The notes under the pieces were generated by a model. The model searched no databases. It was not told where the DNA came from and worked only from the letters and a program-made list of their open reading frames with translations. From the NCBI GenBank assembly GCA_023416195.1, contig JAEZID010000284.1, forward strand, positions 1 to 25,983: a DNA stretch of 25,983 bases, given 5' to 3'. Of this stretch, positions 9,077 to 17,450 are shown piece by piece. A program made the position numbers and the translations under genes. This stretch comes from Pseudomonadota bacterium. GTDB taxonomy: Bacteria > Pseudomonadota > Alphaproteobacteria > Azospirillales > Azospirillaceae. Numbering within the stretch: the first letter of the stretch is position 1; the number at the start of each line of letters is the position of its first letter.

Positions 9077-9338
9077 ACATCTCTCCCCGTCCGAGCGACG
9101 CGGCGCGGGGGTCAGGATCGGCTCAGGGCCCCCGGCTCACGCCCGTTGTCATAACCCCAGACGGTATACGCGTTTAATAAATTCGACAAGCCCGTTGCAC
9201 ATGTCCTGGTCAATCAAACGGCTTGCCGAATTATTGTGCAGGTGCGAAGGCGATGCCCACGCTTCGTACGCGAGTGTGCTCCTTCCTTGGACGGTTGAGA
9301 AGACCGACTTTGGGAAGGGCGGAGGGAGCGGAGTACCG
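9077..9338. other. Intergenic region upstream of the ABC operon
   Basis: This 262-bp gap lies between the ATPase start and the LysR stop, both minus strand. It contains the operator-like element at 9172-9189 and a GC-rich leader of about 90 bases before the ATPase. No hairpin terminator is evident behind the LysR gene, and no further ORF is convincing. Confidence 0.5.
9172..9189. promoter_or_regulatory. Second copy of the gab/pot operator, upstream of the ABC operon
   Basis: GTTTAATAAATTCGACAA matches the 18 bp at 3868-3885 in 16 positions; only AA to CG differs, in the right arm. Read on the operon strand it is TTGTCGAATTTATTAAAC followed by GCGTATACC. This again puts TTGT just before the element, with a TATACC-like -10 about 15 nt on. 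The layout matches that at gabD and supports common regulation. Confidence 0.68.
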
Positions 9339-10268
9339 TTAGCCGCCGAGTCGGCGCCCGAGTCCCGCCTCGATGTCCTTGACGATTCGGGCCACGAGAT
9401 CGGTGAAGTTCCGCACCAGGGGCGACCTCTCGCCGCTGCGCTGGGCCAGTTGCAACGTCGTGAAGGCGTCCTCGCGGTCGAGCGGGCGGTACACGACCCC
9501 TTCCAGCGCCACCTGACGCAGCTGTGCGGGAAGAATCGACACGCCCAGCCCGGCGGCGATCAGTCCAATGATCGTGAAGGCCTCGCGGGCGTCCTGCGTC
9601 ACGTTGGGGCGGAAACCGGCGGAAGCGCACAGCGCGAAGACCTGCTCGTGCGTGCTGGTGCCGAAATCGGCGGGGTAGAAGACGAAGGGCTCGTCGCGCA
9701 GCGCTGTCAGCGGAACCACGTCCAGCCCGGCCAGCGGGTGGTCGGCGCGCATGACCGCCAGCAGCGGTTCGCGCACGACCGTGTGGAAGGCGAAGGCGGA
9801 CGGGTCGGGGATGTTGCGCGGCTCCCGGATGAATCCGACGTCCAGCCGGTGCTCGGCGAGCGCGGTCAGCTGTTGTTTGGAAGGAAGCTCGACCAGCGTC
9901 AGGTGTACGTCGGGGTGGGCGCGCCGGTAGGCGTCGATGATGCGCGGCACCACGGGCAGGGTGGGGGCGGCGGCGGTGAAGCCGACCCGCAGTTCCCCGA
10001 CCTCGCCGCGGGCGGCGCGGCGGGTCAGCACGACGGCGCGTTCGGCGCGGTCCAGGATCGCGCGCGCCTCGTCGAGCAGGAGCTGGCCGGGTTCGGTCAG
10101 TTCGACCCGGCGCTTGGTGCGTTCGAACAGGCGGGCGCCGAGTTCGGCCTCCAGCGCCTGGATCGACTGGCTGAGCGGCGGCTGTCCGATGCCGAGGCGC
10201 GCGGCGGCGCGGCTGAAATGCAGCTCCTCGGCGACGGCGACAAAGTGGCGGAGATGGCGCAGGTCCAT
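9339..10268 (-). CDS. gcdR: LysR-family regulator, probable regulator of glutarate catabolism
   Basis: This 309-residue LysR-type regulator has the winged HTH at residues 1-60 (MDLRHLRHFVAVAEELHFSRAAARLGIGQPPLSQ in two overlapping segments) and a periplasmic-binding-like effector domain from about 90 to 300. ATG 10268 is preferred over an in-frame GTG at 10277 because it gives the canonical LysR N-terminus. It is divergent from gcdH, the standard arrangement for a LysR activator and its target. A gcdH-gcdG cluster with a LysR gene (gcdR) is known from Pseudomonas. The symbol here is inferred from context, not from sequence identity. A T-N11-A site lies in the shared gap. Confidence 0.8.
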   Translation of the reverse strand: MDLRHLRHFVAVAEELHFSRAAARLGIGQPPLSQSIQALEAELGARLFERTKRRVELTEPGQLLLDEARAILDRAERAVVLTRRAARGEVGELRVGFTAAAPTLPVVPRIIDAYRRAHPDVHLTLVELPSKQQLTALAEHRLDVGFIREPRNIPDPSAFAFHTVVREPLLAVMRADHPLAGLDVVPLTALRDEPFVFYPADFGTSTHEQVFALCASAGFRPNVTQDAREAFTIIGLIAAGLGVSILPAQLRQVALEGVVYRPLDREDAFTTLQLAQRSGERSPLVRNFTDLVARIVKDIEAGLGRRLGG

Positions 10269-10279
10269 GGCGGGCACTT

Positions 10280-10294
10280 ATATGCAGAAGATAT
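10280..10294. promoter_or_regulatory. Candidate LysR binding site (T-N11-A) between gcdR and gcdH
   Basis: ATAT-GCAGAAG-ATAT (10280-10294) has palindromic ends and contains T10281-N11-A10293, the LysR consensus form. It stands about a dozen bases from the regulator start, within the AT-rich 120-bp divergent gap, so it could serve autorepression and activation of gcdH. Confidence 0.4.
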
Positions 10295-10388
10295 GAATAT
10301 CGCCAAAGAAATGTATTTGATCCATGAAAGGGACTTTGCCAATTTTGGGCGCACAGGCATCCAGGCACGAAACATCGGGGAGTGAATC

Positions 10389-11594
<1,206 letters not shown>

Positions 11595-11613
11595 TGTGAC
11601 GGTGCAGAAGGTC

Positions 11614-11636
11614 CCCTCTCCCCTCCGGGGAGAGGG
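11614..11636. repeat. REP-like hairpin between gcdH and the CoA-transferase
   Basis: CCCTCTCCCC (11614-11623) and GGGGAGAGGG (11627-11636) form a 10-bp perfect stem over a TCC loop, with arms identical to those at 6797-6819. No T-run follows, so it is more likely an mRNA-processing or stability element inside the operon than a full terminator. Confidence 0.65.
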
Positions 11637-11656
11637 AGACAATCAAGGATTTTCCG

Positions 11657-12859
11657 ATGCCCGGCCCCTTGTCCCACGTTCGCGTTCTGGAACTGTCCCG
11701 TGTGCTGGCCGGGCCGTGGGCGGCGCAGACGCTGGCCGATCTCGGGGCCGACGTCATCAAGGTTGAGCGGCCGGGTGCGGGTGACGACACGCGCGCCTGG
11801 GGACCGCCCTGGGCCGGCGACCAGTCTGCCTATTTCCTGTCCACCAACCGGGGCAAGCGGTCGATCACCATCGACTTCGAAAACCCGGAGGGGCAGGAGC
11901 TGGTGCGCAAACTGGCCGCCGAGGCCGATGTGGTCATCGAGAACTTCAAGGTCGGCGGGCTGGTCAAGTACGGGCTGGATTACGAGAGCCTGAAGGCGGT
12001 CAACCCGCGCCTCGTCTACTGCTCGATCACCGGCTTCGGGCAGGACGGGCCGTACGCCAAGCGCGCCGGCTACGACTTCATGATCCAGGGCATGGGCGGG
12101 CTGATGAGCATCACCGGCCTGCCGGACGGCGAGCCGGGCGCCGGGCCGGTCAAGGTCGGCGTGGCGGTGACCGACATCTTCACCGGGCTTTACGCCACCA
12201 TCGGCGTGCTGGGCGCGCTCAACCACCGCGACCGCACCGGCGAGGGGCAGTGGGTGAACCTCGCGCTGCTCGACGTCCAGGTGGCGGTGCTGGCCAATCA
12301 GGCGATGAACTGTCTGGTCGGCGGCACGCCGCCGCAGCGGCTCGGCAACGCGCATCCGAACATCGTGCCCTATCAGGCCTTCCCGACGCAGGACGGCTAC
12401 ATCATCCTGGCGGTCGGCAACGACGGGCAGTTCGCCAAATTCTGTCAGGTGGTCGGCCGGCCCGATCTGGCGGCGGACGAGCGCTACGCCACCAACCCGG
12501 CGCGCGTCGCCCACCGCAAGGAACTGGTGCCGATCATTGAGGAGCTGCTGACGCAGCGCGCCAGCCGCGACTGGCTGGACGCGCTGGAGGCGGTCGGCGT
12601 GCCCTGCGGGCCGATCAACGACCTGACGCAGGTCTTCGCCGACCCGCATGTGCAGGCCCGGCGCATCCACCAGGATTTGCCGCACCCGAACCTCGGCACC
12701 GTGCCGACGGTGGCGAGCCCCATCCGCTATTCCGCCACGCCCATCGAGCACGAGGTGGCTCCGCCGACGCTCGGGCAGCACACCGACGCGGTGCTGGGCG
12801 AGGCGCTCGGCCTATGCGCGGCGGACATCGCGGCCCTGCGGGATAAGGGCGTGATCTGA
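11657..12859 (+). CDS. gcdG: CaiB/BaiF (class III) CoA-transferase, probable succinyl-CoA:glutarate CoA-transferase
   Basis: This 400-residue class III CoA-transferase should move CoA from succinyl-CoA to glutarate, producing the substrate of GcdH. Family marks are the N-terminal VRVLELSRVLAGPWAAQTLADLGADVIKVE fold (seen in two parts), SITGFGQDGPYAKRAGYD with the catalytic Asp at about 140, and the MGGLMSITGLPDG loop. AAGGA stands 7 nt before the ATG. It is downstream of gcdH on the same strand, separated only by a REP-like hairpin. Substrate is inferred from this linkage, as in human SUGCT and Pseudomonas gcdG; the fold alone would also allow another dicarboxylate. Confidence 0.85.
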   Translation: MPGPLSHVRVLELSRVLAGPWAAQTLADLGADVIKVERPGAGDDTRAWGPPWAGDQSAYFLSTNRGKRSITIDFENPEGQELVRKLAAEADVVIENFKVGGLVKYGLDYESLKAVNPRLVYCSITGFGQDGPYAKRAGYDFMIQGMGGLMSITGLPDGEPGAGPVKVGVAVTDIFTGLYATIGVLGALNHRDRTGEGQWVNLALLDVQVAVLANQAMNCLVGGTPPQRLGNAHPNIVPYQAFPTQDGYIILAVGNDGQFAKFCQVVGRPDLAADERYATNPARVAHRKELVPIIEELLTQRASRDWLDALEAVGVPCGPINDLTQVFADPHVQARRIHQDLPHPNLGTVPTVASPIRYSATPIEHEVAPPTLGQHTDAVLGEALGLCAADIAALRDKGVI

Positions 12860-12897
12860 GCGCCGACACACGTTCATTCTGCCGGCCCCCACCCAAA

Positions 12898-12931
12898 CCC
12901 TCCCCCACCTGACGGCGGGGGAGGGCTTTTT
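12898..12931 (+). terminator. REP-like hairpin with T-run, probable terminator
   Basis: CCCTCCCCC (12898-12906) pairs with GGGGGAGGG (12917-12925) over a 10-nt loop and is followed by C and five T (12927-12931). It is preceded by GCCGGCCCCCACCC, which resembles the flank of the 6797 repeat. It should end the gcdH-CoA-transferase transcript just before the transporter gene. Confidence 0.7.
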
Positions 12932-12945
12932 CTTGCCCAGGGATC

Positions 12946-13869
12946 ATGACGCCAGCCTCCGCCACCTCCGCCGCCGCTTCCGACAGCCGCATGGGCATCC
13001 TGATGATGCTGCTGGGCATGTCGCTGTTCTCCATCAACGACGCGCTGGGCAAGTGGCTGGTCAGCGAATACCCGGTCGCCATGCTGCTGGCGATCCGCAG
13101 CCTGTTCGGCGCCGTGCTGCTGGCCCCGATGATCTGGCGGGAGGGCGTGCGCGCCGTCTTCGCGGTGGACCGGATGCCGTTGCATCTTCTGCGCGTCGGC
13201 TGCGTGACGGGGGAGGTCGCCTGCTTCTACTGGGCGGTGCGCGATCTGCCGCTCGCCAACGTCATGACCATCTATATGGCGGCGCCGCTGATCGTCACGG
13301 CGCTGTCGGTGCCGCTGCTCGGCGAGAAGGTCGGCTGGCGGCGCTGGGCGGCGGTGCTGGCGGGCTTCGCGGGCGTGGTGGTCGTGCTGAACCCGACCGG
13401 GCAGTTCGACCCGATCCCGTCGCTGGTCGCCCTGCTGGGGACGGCCATCTTCGCGTTCGGCATGATCGCCACGCGGCTGCTGCGGCAGTCGAGCAACCTG
13501 ACGCTGGTCAGCTTCCAGACCTTCGGGACCGGGTTCGTCGGCGTGGCGTCGCTGCCCATGGTGTGGGTGCCGCCGCCGGGGCTGGATTTCGTGCTGATGG
13601 GCGCGCTGGGCATCACGGCGCTGGCTGGGCATGCGGCGATGAACCGCTCGCTCCAGCTCAGCCCGGCGGCGGTGGTCGTGCCGTTCCAGTACGTGGCCAT
13701 CATGTGGGCGGTGGTGCTCGACCTTCTGGTCTGGGGCACGGCGCCGACGCTGCGCATCGCGGTCGGCGCGCTGCTGATCATCGGCAGCGGCCTGTTCGTC
13801 TTCTACCGCGAGCAGAGGCTCAACCGGGGCGCCGCGGCCGAGGCGAATTCCGGCCTCGGCCCAGCGTAA
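12946..13869 (+). CDS. EamA/DMT-family membrane transporter
   Basis: This 307-residue drug/metabolite transporter has ten predicted membrane helices in two EamA repeats. The first opens with MGILMMLLGMSLFSINDALGKWLV; the second lies near ALLGTAIFAFGMIATRLLRQSS. Members export amino acids, metabolites or drugs, or import small solutes, in the inner membrane. ATG 12946 follows AGGG closely; the in-frame ATG at 12991 lies at the very start of helix 1 and is an alternative. It begins 14 bp after a terminator-like hairpin and so probably has separate control. No substrate can be assigned. It converges on the PRC-barrel gene. Confidence 0.85.
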   Translation: MTPASATSAAASDSRMGILMMLLGMSLFSINDALGKWLVSEYPVAMLLAIRSLFGAVLLAPMIWREGVRAVFAVDRMPLHLLRVGCVTGEVACFYWAVRDLPLANVMTIYMAAPLIVTALSVPLLGEKVGWRRWAAVLAGFAGVVVVLNPTGQFDPIPSLVALLGTAIFAFGMIATRLLRQSSNLTLVSFQTFGTGFVGVASLPMVWVPPPGLDFVLMGALGITALAGHAAMNRSLQLSPAAVVVPFQYVAIMWAVVLDLLVWGTAPTLRIAVGALLIIGSGLFVFYREQRLNRGAAAEANSGLGPA

Positions 13870-13873
13870 CGAT

Positions 13874-13902
13874 CATCACTGCAGCGGCCATCACCGCAGC
13901 GG
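13874..13902. repeat. Short tandem direct repeat at the convergent 3' ends
   Basis: CATCACTGCAGCGG (13874-13887) and CATCACCGCAGCGG (13889-13902) differ at one base, with a 15-bp period. The second copy runs over the stop codon of the PRC-barrel gene. It probably arose by slippage; no function is evident. Confidence 0.5.
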
Positions 13903-14355
13903 CTTGATGTCCGGATCGACGCCCGCGGCGGCCGGTACGTCGGGATCGTACTTCGGCTTTTCCTTCAGCTGGTCGCGGGTGGCGTTCACGGTCACCTGCT
14001 TGCCGTCAAGGGAGACCTGCACGTCGCTCCACGGCACGGCCACCTGATTGGCGCCCAGCCCGGCGAGCGGCCCCCATTCCACCACCATGCCGGCCACCTT
14101 GCCGTCCGGGCGGACCAGCAGGTTTTCCACGTCGCCGACCTCCTGGCCCTGCGGGTCCTTCACCTTCTGGCCGATCAGGTGCTCCAACTGCCGGGCCATG
14201 GCGTTCTCGGCGTAGGGCTTGCGGGCGACGGCGGGGTCGCGCTTGGTGGTCAGGTCGGGGCTTTCGTGAATCTTGTCCGTTATCGATCCCTGCGCCCATC
14301 CGGCGGACGGCAGGGCGACGGCCAGGGCCGCCGCGACGGTCAGAACGAAGCGCAT
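13891..14355 (-). CDS. Exported PRC-barrel domain protein
   Basis: This 154-residue protein has a Sec signal peptide (MRFVLTVAAALAVALPSAGWA, cleavage near residue 21). A PRC-barrel domain follows at about 55-115, recognised from LIGQKVKDPQGQEVGDVENLLV, the GKVAGMVVEWG strand and QVAVPWSDVQV. PRC barrels are small beta folds seen in photosynthetic reaction centre H subunits and RimM. Exported versions are common in alphaproteobacteria, with no settled role. Start ATG 14355 is chosen because GGAGGG lies 7 nt upstream and it gives an intact signal peptide. Upstream lies the hairpin array at 14418-14595, which could be part of its leader. Confidence 0.8.
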   Translation of the reverse strand: MRFVLTVAAALAVALPSAGWAQGSITDKIHESPDLTTKRDPAVARKPYAENAMARQLEHLIGQKVKDPQGQEVGDVENLLVRPDGKVAGMVVEWGPLAGLGANQVAVPWSDVQVSLDGKQVTVNATRDQLKEKPKYDPDVPAAAGVDPDIKPLR

Positions 14356-14417
14356 CGTTTTCCCTCCACGGACGTCGCACTTTGTCCGGAAACCCGCCGG
14401 GGCGGGGGAGGGTTCCT

Positions 14418-14595
14418 CAAAGCGGATTTCGATCCGCTTTGGACCGCGACGGCGGTCCCGGCCGCATGTGCGGCCGAAGCCCGGCCTCTCGCGGGAACGA
14501 AGTTCCCGCTGGCGGCAGGCGGATGCCACAGGCATCCGCTGAGAGCCGGCGAATGAGGCCATATGAATCTAAAGCGAATGCAAATTCGCTTTAGA
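14418..14595. repeat. Array of six consecutive hairpins (palindromic mosaic element)
   Basis: Six inverted repeats follow one another with almost no unpaired DNA. They are: 14418-14441 (10-bp stem, TTCG loop); 14441-14458 (7 bp, GACG loop); 14459-14476 (7 bp plus, ATGT loop); 14491-14509 (8 bp, GAA loop); 14519-14539 (9 bp, ACA loop); 14568-14595 (12-bp perfect stem, GCAA loop). CCGGCCTCTC (14481-14490) can also pair with GAGAGCCGG (14541-14549), with one bulge, enclosing hairpins 4 and 5. The outermost hairpins both carry AAAGCG...CGCTTT arms. The last hairpin overlaps the stop codon of the 14591 gene. This reads as a mobile or dispersed palindromic element or a structured RNA, not as coding sequence. 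Confidence 0.75.
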
Positions 14596-14965
14596 AGGGG
14601 AAGAAGCGGGGCTCCAGCCGGACGGGAAGAGGCTTCAGGGCCGTCCAGCCGTGCCGGCGGATCGCGTCGTTGGAGTCCACCGGCTTGCGGCCGGGGCCGA
14701 GCGACCATGTGACGTGCCACGCGGAGCCGTCCGGCCGGGCGGTCGTGCCGCCGATGGACAGGACGAGGGCTTGGACGCCCGCACCGTCGTCGGCGATCCC
14801 GACGACGGTGCCGCCGGTCTCCTTGGGCGGCGGATGGCTGGCCGGGACGTCGAAGGCCGCCGTCACATGGTGGGCGACGGTGCGGGCGTAGGCGGCCGGG
14901 AAGAGCGCCAGCAGGCGGGCGCGTTCGTCCTCCGGCAGTGTCCAGCCCACATATCCCCTGCGCAT
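14591..14965 (-). CDS. Small conserved protein with two H-x-T motifs (2H phosphoesterase-like)
   Basis: I do not recognise a named family with certainty. The 124-residue protein has HHVTAAFDVP near residue 33 and WHVTWSLGPG near 84. Two H-x-T motifs some 50 residues apart, each in a beta-strand context, are the signature of the 2H phosphoesterase fold, which acts on 2',3'-cyclic or linear RNA phosphodiesters. The C-terminal VRLEPRFFPF is well formed, and the frame is intact. ATG 14965 is preferred to the adjacent GTG at 14968. It starts about 7 bases after the stop of the 446-residue unknown gene, so it is the third gene of one operon. Enzymatic function is inference from motif spacing only. 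Confidence 0.7.
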   Translation of the reverse strand: MRRGYVGWTLPEDERARLLALFPAAYARTVAHHVTAAFDVPASHPPPKETGGTVVGIADDGAGVQALVLSIGGTTARPDGSAWHVTWSLGPGRKPVDSNDAIRRHGWTALKPLPVRLEPRFFPF

Positions 14966-14972
14966 CACGCGG

Positions 14973-16313
14973 TCAGCGGCGGCCCGTGTTTAAAATTTCG
15001 TCCATGATCTGGTTCGCCTCGGCCGGTCCGGCAAGCAGCTCGATCATGCGGATGGCCGTGTAGCCGGCCCGCGCGTTGCCGGACGCCCCGCCTCCGCTTG
15101 CTCCGCCCCCGGTCGCTCCTTTGCCGAGCGCCTGACGGGCGGTGTCGGCGAGGGAGGAGGTGGTCTTCCGGGTCACCGCCTTCAGCTCGCCGCGCAGGCC
15201 CAGCGTGTCGGCGATGGTCGCGCATTTGCGCAGCGCCCGCGCCTGATTCTCGGCCGCAAGCATCTGGTCGCGGTCGTTCCCGCCCGCCGACAGCGTGCCG
15301 AGCGCCGTGAGGATGCCGCTCTCCGCCCCGTCGAGCAGTTGGGTGCGCACCATGTCATGCACCGAACCCCGGATGGATTTCAGGCGCTGGTCAAACTCCT
15401 TGTTGCGGCTCTGCTCCATGGCGGAGCGGGTGGCCTCCAGGCTGGTCATCAGATCGACGGCGAGGTTGGCCACCGCCATGTGGTCGGTGCCGCCGGCCGG
15501 GGATACCGCCATGGCGCGGGAGCGCTCCTCGATCTGCGCCACCACCGTGCCGCTGAGGTCGAGGAAGAGGGCGGCGCGGTCGCCGGACTTCTGGCCCAGA
15601 TCCATGCCCCACAGGCCGCCCAGCAGGATCGACGGGTCGGACAGGCGCGCCGCCGCCAGCAGGACGAAGATCTTCACCGCCTCGGGCCGGTTGCGCGCGA
15701 CGGTGCGGCCGATGGCCTGAATGGCGTCCAGATGGTCCTTGTGCAGCTTCGCCACCGGCTTCGGCCCGACCGTCGCCTTGAGATCGAGGATGGTGGGGGC
15801 GATGGACAGAATATGGATGATGTCCTGGATCGTGCGGATGCGCTCCGGGTTCAGGCGCACGTCGAGATCGTCGATGAAGCGGCCGGCCTCCAGCCCCTTG
15901 GCGATCGCGATCACGGCCTGCTCCGCCTCCGCCCAGAAGGCGAGGATCTGCTCCTTCTGCCCGTCTCCGCCGTTCAGCGCCGCGGAAAAGGCGCGCAGCC
16001 GCTCCTTGCCGATCTGCGCCTCGACCAGCGGCCACAGGCTGTTCACCAGACCGCGTTCGATGGTGTTCAGCGGGGCCGGCTCGTCGCCGGACAGCGACAG
16101 GAACAGATCCTCGAACGGTTCGCAGAACAGGCGCTTGAAGGTCGGCCGGCGCTTCGGGCGCAGTTCCTTGAGGCGCGGCCGGATCATGGAGAAGGTCTGC
16201 TGGACCTCCGGATGGTCGCCCATGCGCCCCAGCAGATCGACGACCTGCCGGAACCGGTTGTCGTCGATGTCCAGCAGCTTGGTGCCGAGGCCGAGGAGGG
16301 CTTGTGCGTCCAT
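14973..16313 (-). CDS. Conserved protein of unknown function, mainly helical
   Basis: This 446-residue protein matches no family I can name. It looks soluble: no signal peptide or membrane segment. Most of it is predicted alpha-helical, with a basic patch RPRLKELRPKRRPTFKRLF at about 45-63. A Gly/Ala/Ser-rich linker (GKGATGGGASGGGASG) near 400-415 joins a short C-terminal helix (AIRMIELLAGPAEANQIMDEIL). That layout suggests a core domain with a tethered interaction peptide. It lies only 3 bp after the 367-residue unknown gene and just before the H-x-T protein, so the three are translated together. Confidence 0.75.
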   Translation of the reverse strand: MDAQALLGLGTKLLDIDDNRFRQVVDLLGRMGDHPEVQQTFSMIRPRLKELRPKRRPTFKRLFCEPFEDLFLSLSGDEPAPLNTIERGLVNSLWPLVEAQIGKERLRAFSAALNGGDGQKEQILAFWAEAEQAVIAIAKGLEAGRFIDDLDVRLNPERIRTIQDIIHILSIAPTILDLKATVGPKPVAKLHKDHLDAIQAIGRTVARNRPEAVKIFVLLAAARLSDPSILLGGLWGMDLGQKSGDRAALFLDLSGTVVAQIEERSRAMAVSPAGGTDHMAVANLAVDLMTSLEATRSAMEQSRNKEFDQRLKSIRGSVHDMVRTQLLDGAESGILTALGTLSAGGNDRDQMLAAENQARALRKCATIADTLGLRGELKAVTRKTTSSLADTARQALGKGATGGGASGGGASGNARAGYTAIRMIELLAGPAEANQIMDEILNTGRR

Positions 16314-16316
16314 GGG

Positions 16317-17420
16317 TCAGGCCGCCTTTGCCTTGATGGCTTCGATGCGCATGACGAGATCCACGTCCAGCTGCCCGCTGCGCCAGTCCACATAGGCCCG
16401 GACGGAGCGGCGGTTGGCCGCCAGGACGCGGTCGGCGTCCAGCGCCTGATCGGTGGCGCCCTCGTCCTTGGGCAGCAGCGGCAGGACCCGGAAAAGCTCG
16501 TGCACCGTCATGTCCGTCTCGTGCCGGCTCTTGCCCTGGGTCTCGCTCCAGGCGGTCATGATGAACTCCCACCCGTCGAGCAGCCAGGACAGGCGCGTGG
16601 CCGCCCGGCGGACGAGAACCCGCTTGGTGTCCCACTGGCGCAGCAGCACCTCGAAGGCGGCCACGGCCTGGTCGAGCTGGCCGACCACGTTGCGGACGTG
16701 GTTCAGCGTGTGCTCGGCCACCTCGGCGCAAAAGCCGCCGATGGGGGCGGCTTCGGACACGTTGTCGGTGGCCCAGTCGGTCATGCTGTCGCGAAAGCCC
16801 ACCAGATCGCGCATCATGCGGCGCAGGCGGGCGGGCTTGGGCGAGCTGGCGATGCCCACCGGCTCCAGATAGACGGCCAGTTCGGCGACGCGCGAAAACA
16901 GCTCGGTCGGCTCGATGGACAGGCTGTGCGCCGCCTTAATCATGTAGGTGCGGGTCAGGCGCTGCCCTTCTGCCGAGGTGAGGCCGGCGCGCAGGATGTC
17001 GGAGGATTCCAGGCCGACCGCCTTTAGAACCTCCACGATCAGCTGGAAGTTGATGAGCAGGCGCTGTTCGTCGTCGTCCCGAAGGGCGGCCTCGGCCGCA
17101 TTCACCGCCAGCGGCCCGGCGAGGCCGCAGCGGGCGGCTTCCAGCACCGCCTTGCGGATGTCGTCGGGCGAGCAGCCCTCGCCCCTGACGATCAGGTCCT
17201 GCAACATGCGGTCGTGCGTGGTCATCGGAAAGGCCAGCGGCAGGCCCTTCCACGGCACGACATAGACCCCGCGCCCCTCCGACAAGTTGGGGACCAGCAC
17301 TTCCAACTGGTCGCGGCTGTCCTTGCGCACGCGCGTCTGGGCCAGCACGGGCGTGGTGAAGGCCACGGCGGCGCCGCGCTCTTCGAAGGTGGATGGGGCG
17401 AAATTTGTTAGCGATCGCAT
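16317..17420 (-). CDS. Conserved protein of unknown function, first gene of unknown operon
   Basis: This 367-residue protein has no signal peptide, membrane helix or recognisable catalytic motif. It is mostly helical, with conserved-looking segments NFAPSTFEERGAAVAFTTP at the N-terminus and VVPWKGLPLAFPMTTHDRML near 75. ATG 17420 is chosen. A longer frame from a TTG at 17468 would add 16 residues across the palindrome at 17451-17470 and lacks a ribosome-binding site. The next gene begins 3 bp after its stop. Divergent from the AsmA-family gene. Function unknown. Confidence 0.75.
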   Translation of the reverse strand: MRSLTNFAPSTFEERGAAVAFTTPVLAQTRVRKDSRDQLEVLVPNLSEGRGVYVVPWKGLPLAFPMTTHDRMLQDLIVRGEGCSPDDIRKAVLEAARCGLAGPLAVNAAEAALRDDDEQRLLINFQLIVEVLKAVGLESSDILRAGLTSAEGQRLTRTYMIKAAHSLSIEPTELFSRVAELAVYLEPVGIASSPKPARLRRMMRDLVGFRDSMTDWATDNVSEAAPIGGFCAEVAEHTLNHVRNVVGQLDQAVAAFEVLLRQWDTKRVLVRRAATRLSWLLDGWEFIMTAWSETQGKSRHETDMTVHELFRVLPLLPKDEGATDQALDADRVLAANRRSVRAYVDWRSGQLDVDLVMRIEAIKAKAA

Positions 17421-17450
17421 GATCTCAAAGCGTGCCGTCGATGCGGGATC

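Noticed and set aside
9077..9338. Small RNA or extra gene upstream of the ABC operon
   Set aside because: No terminator-like hairpin with T-run and no ORF with a ribosome-binding site could be found; only the operator copy is convincing.
14356..14562. Longer N-terminus of the PRC-barrel protein
   Set aside because: It would bury the signal peptide and run through the hairpin array; ATG 14355 has a strong GGAGGG.
14340..14720. Possible 126-codon gene on the minus strand across the hairpin array
   Set aside because: Its composition follows from the palindromes and the H-x-T gene in another frame; no ribosome-binding site and no plausible protein features.
15339..17027. Long plus-strand frame (562 codons) opposite the unknown operon
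   Set aside because: His/Gln/Arg/Asp-rich translation typical of the antisense of a GC-rich gene; the minus-strand genes have better composition and tight operon spacing.
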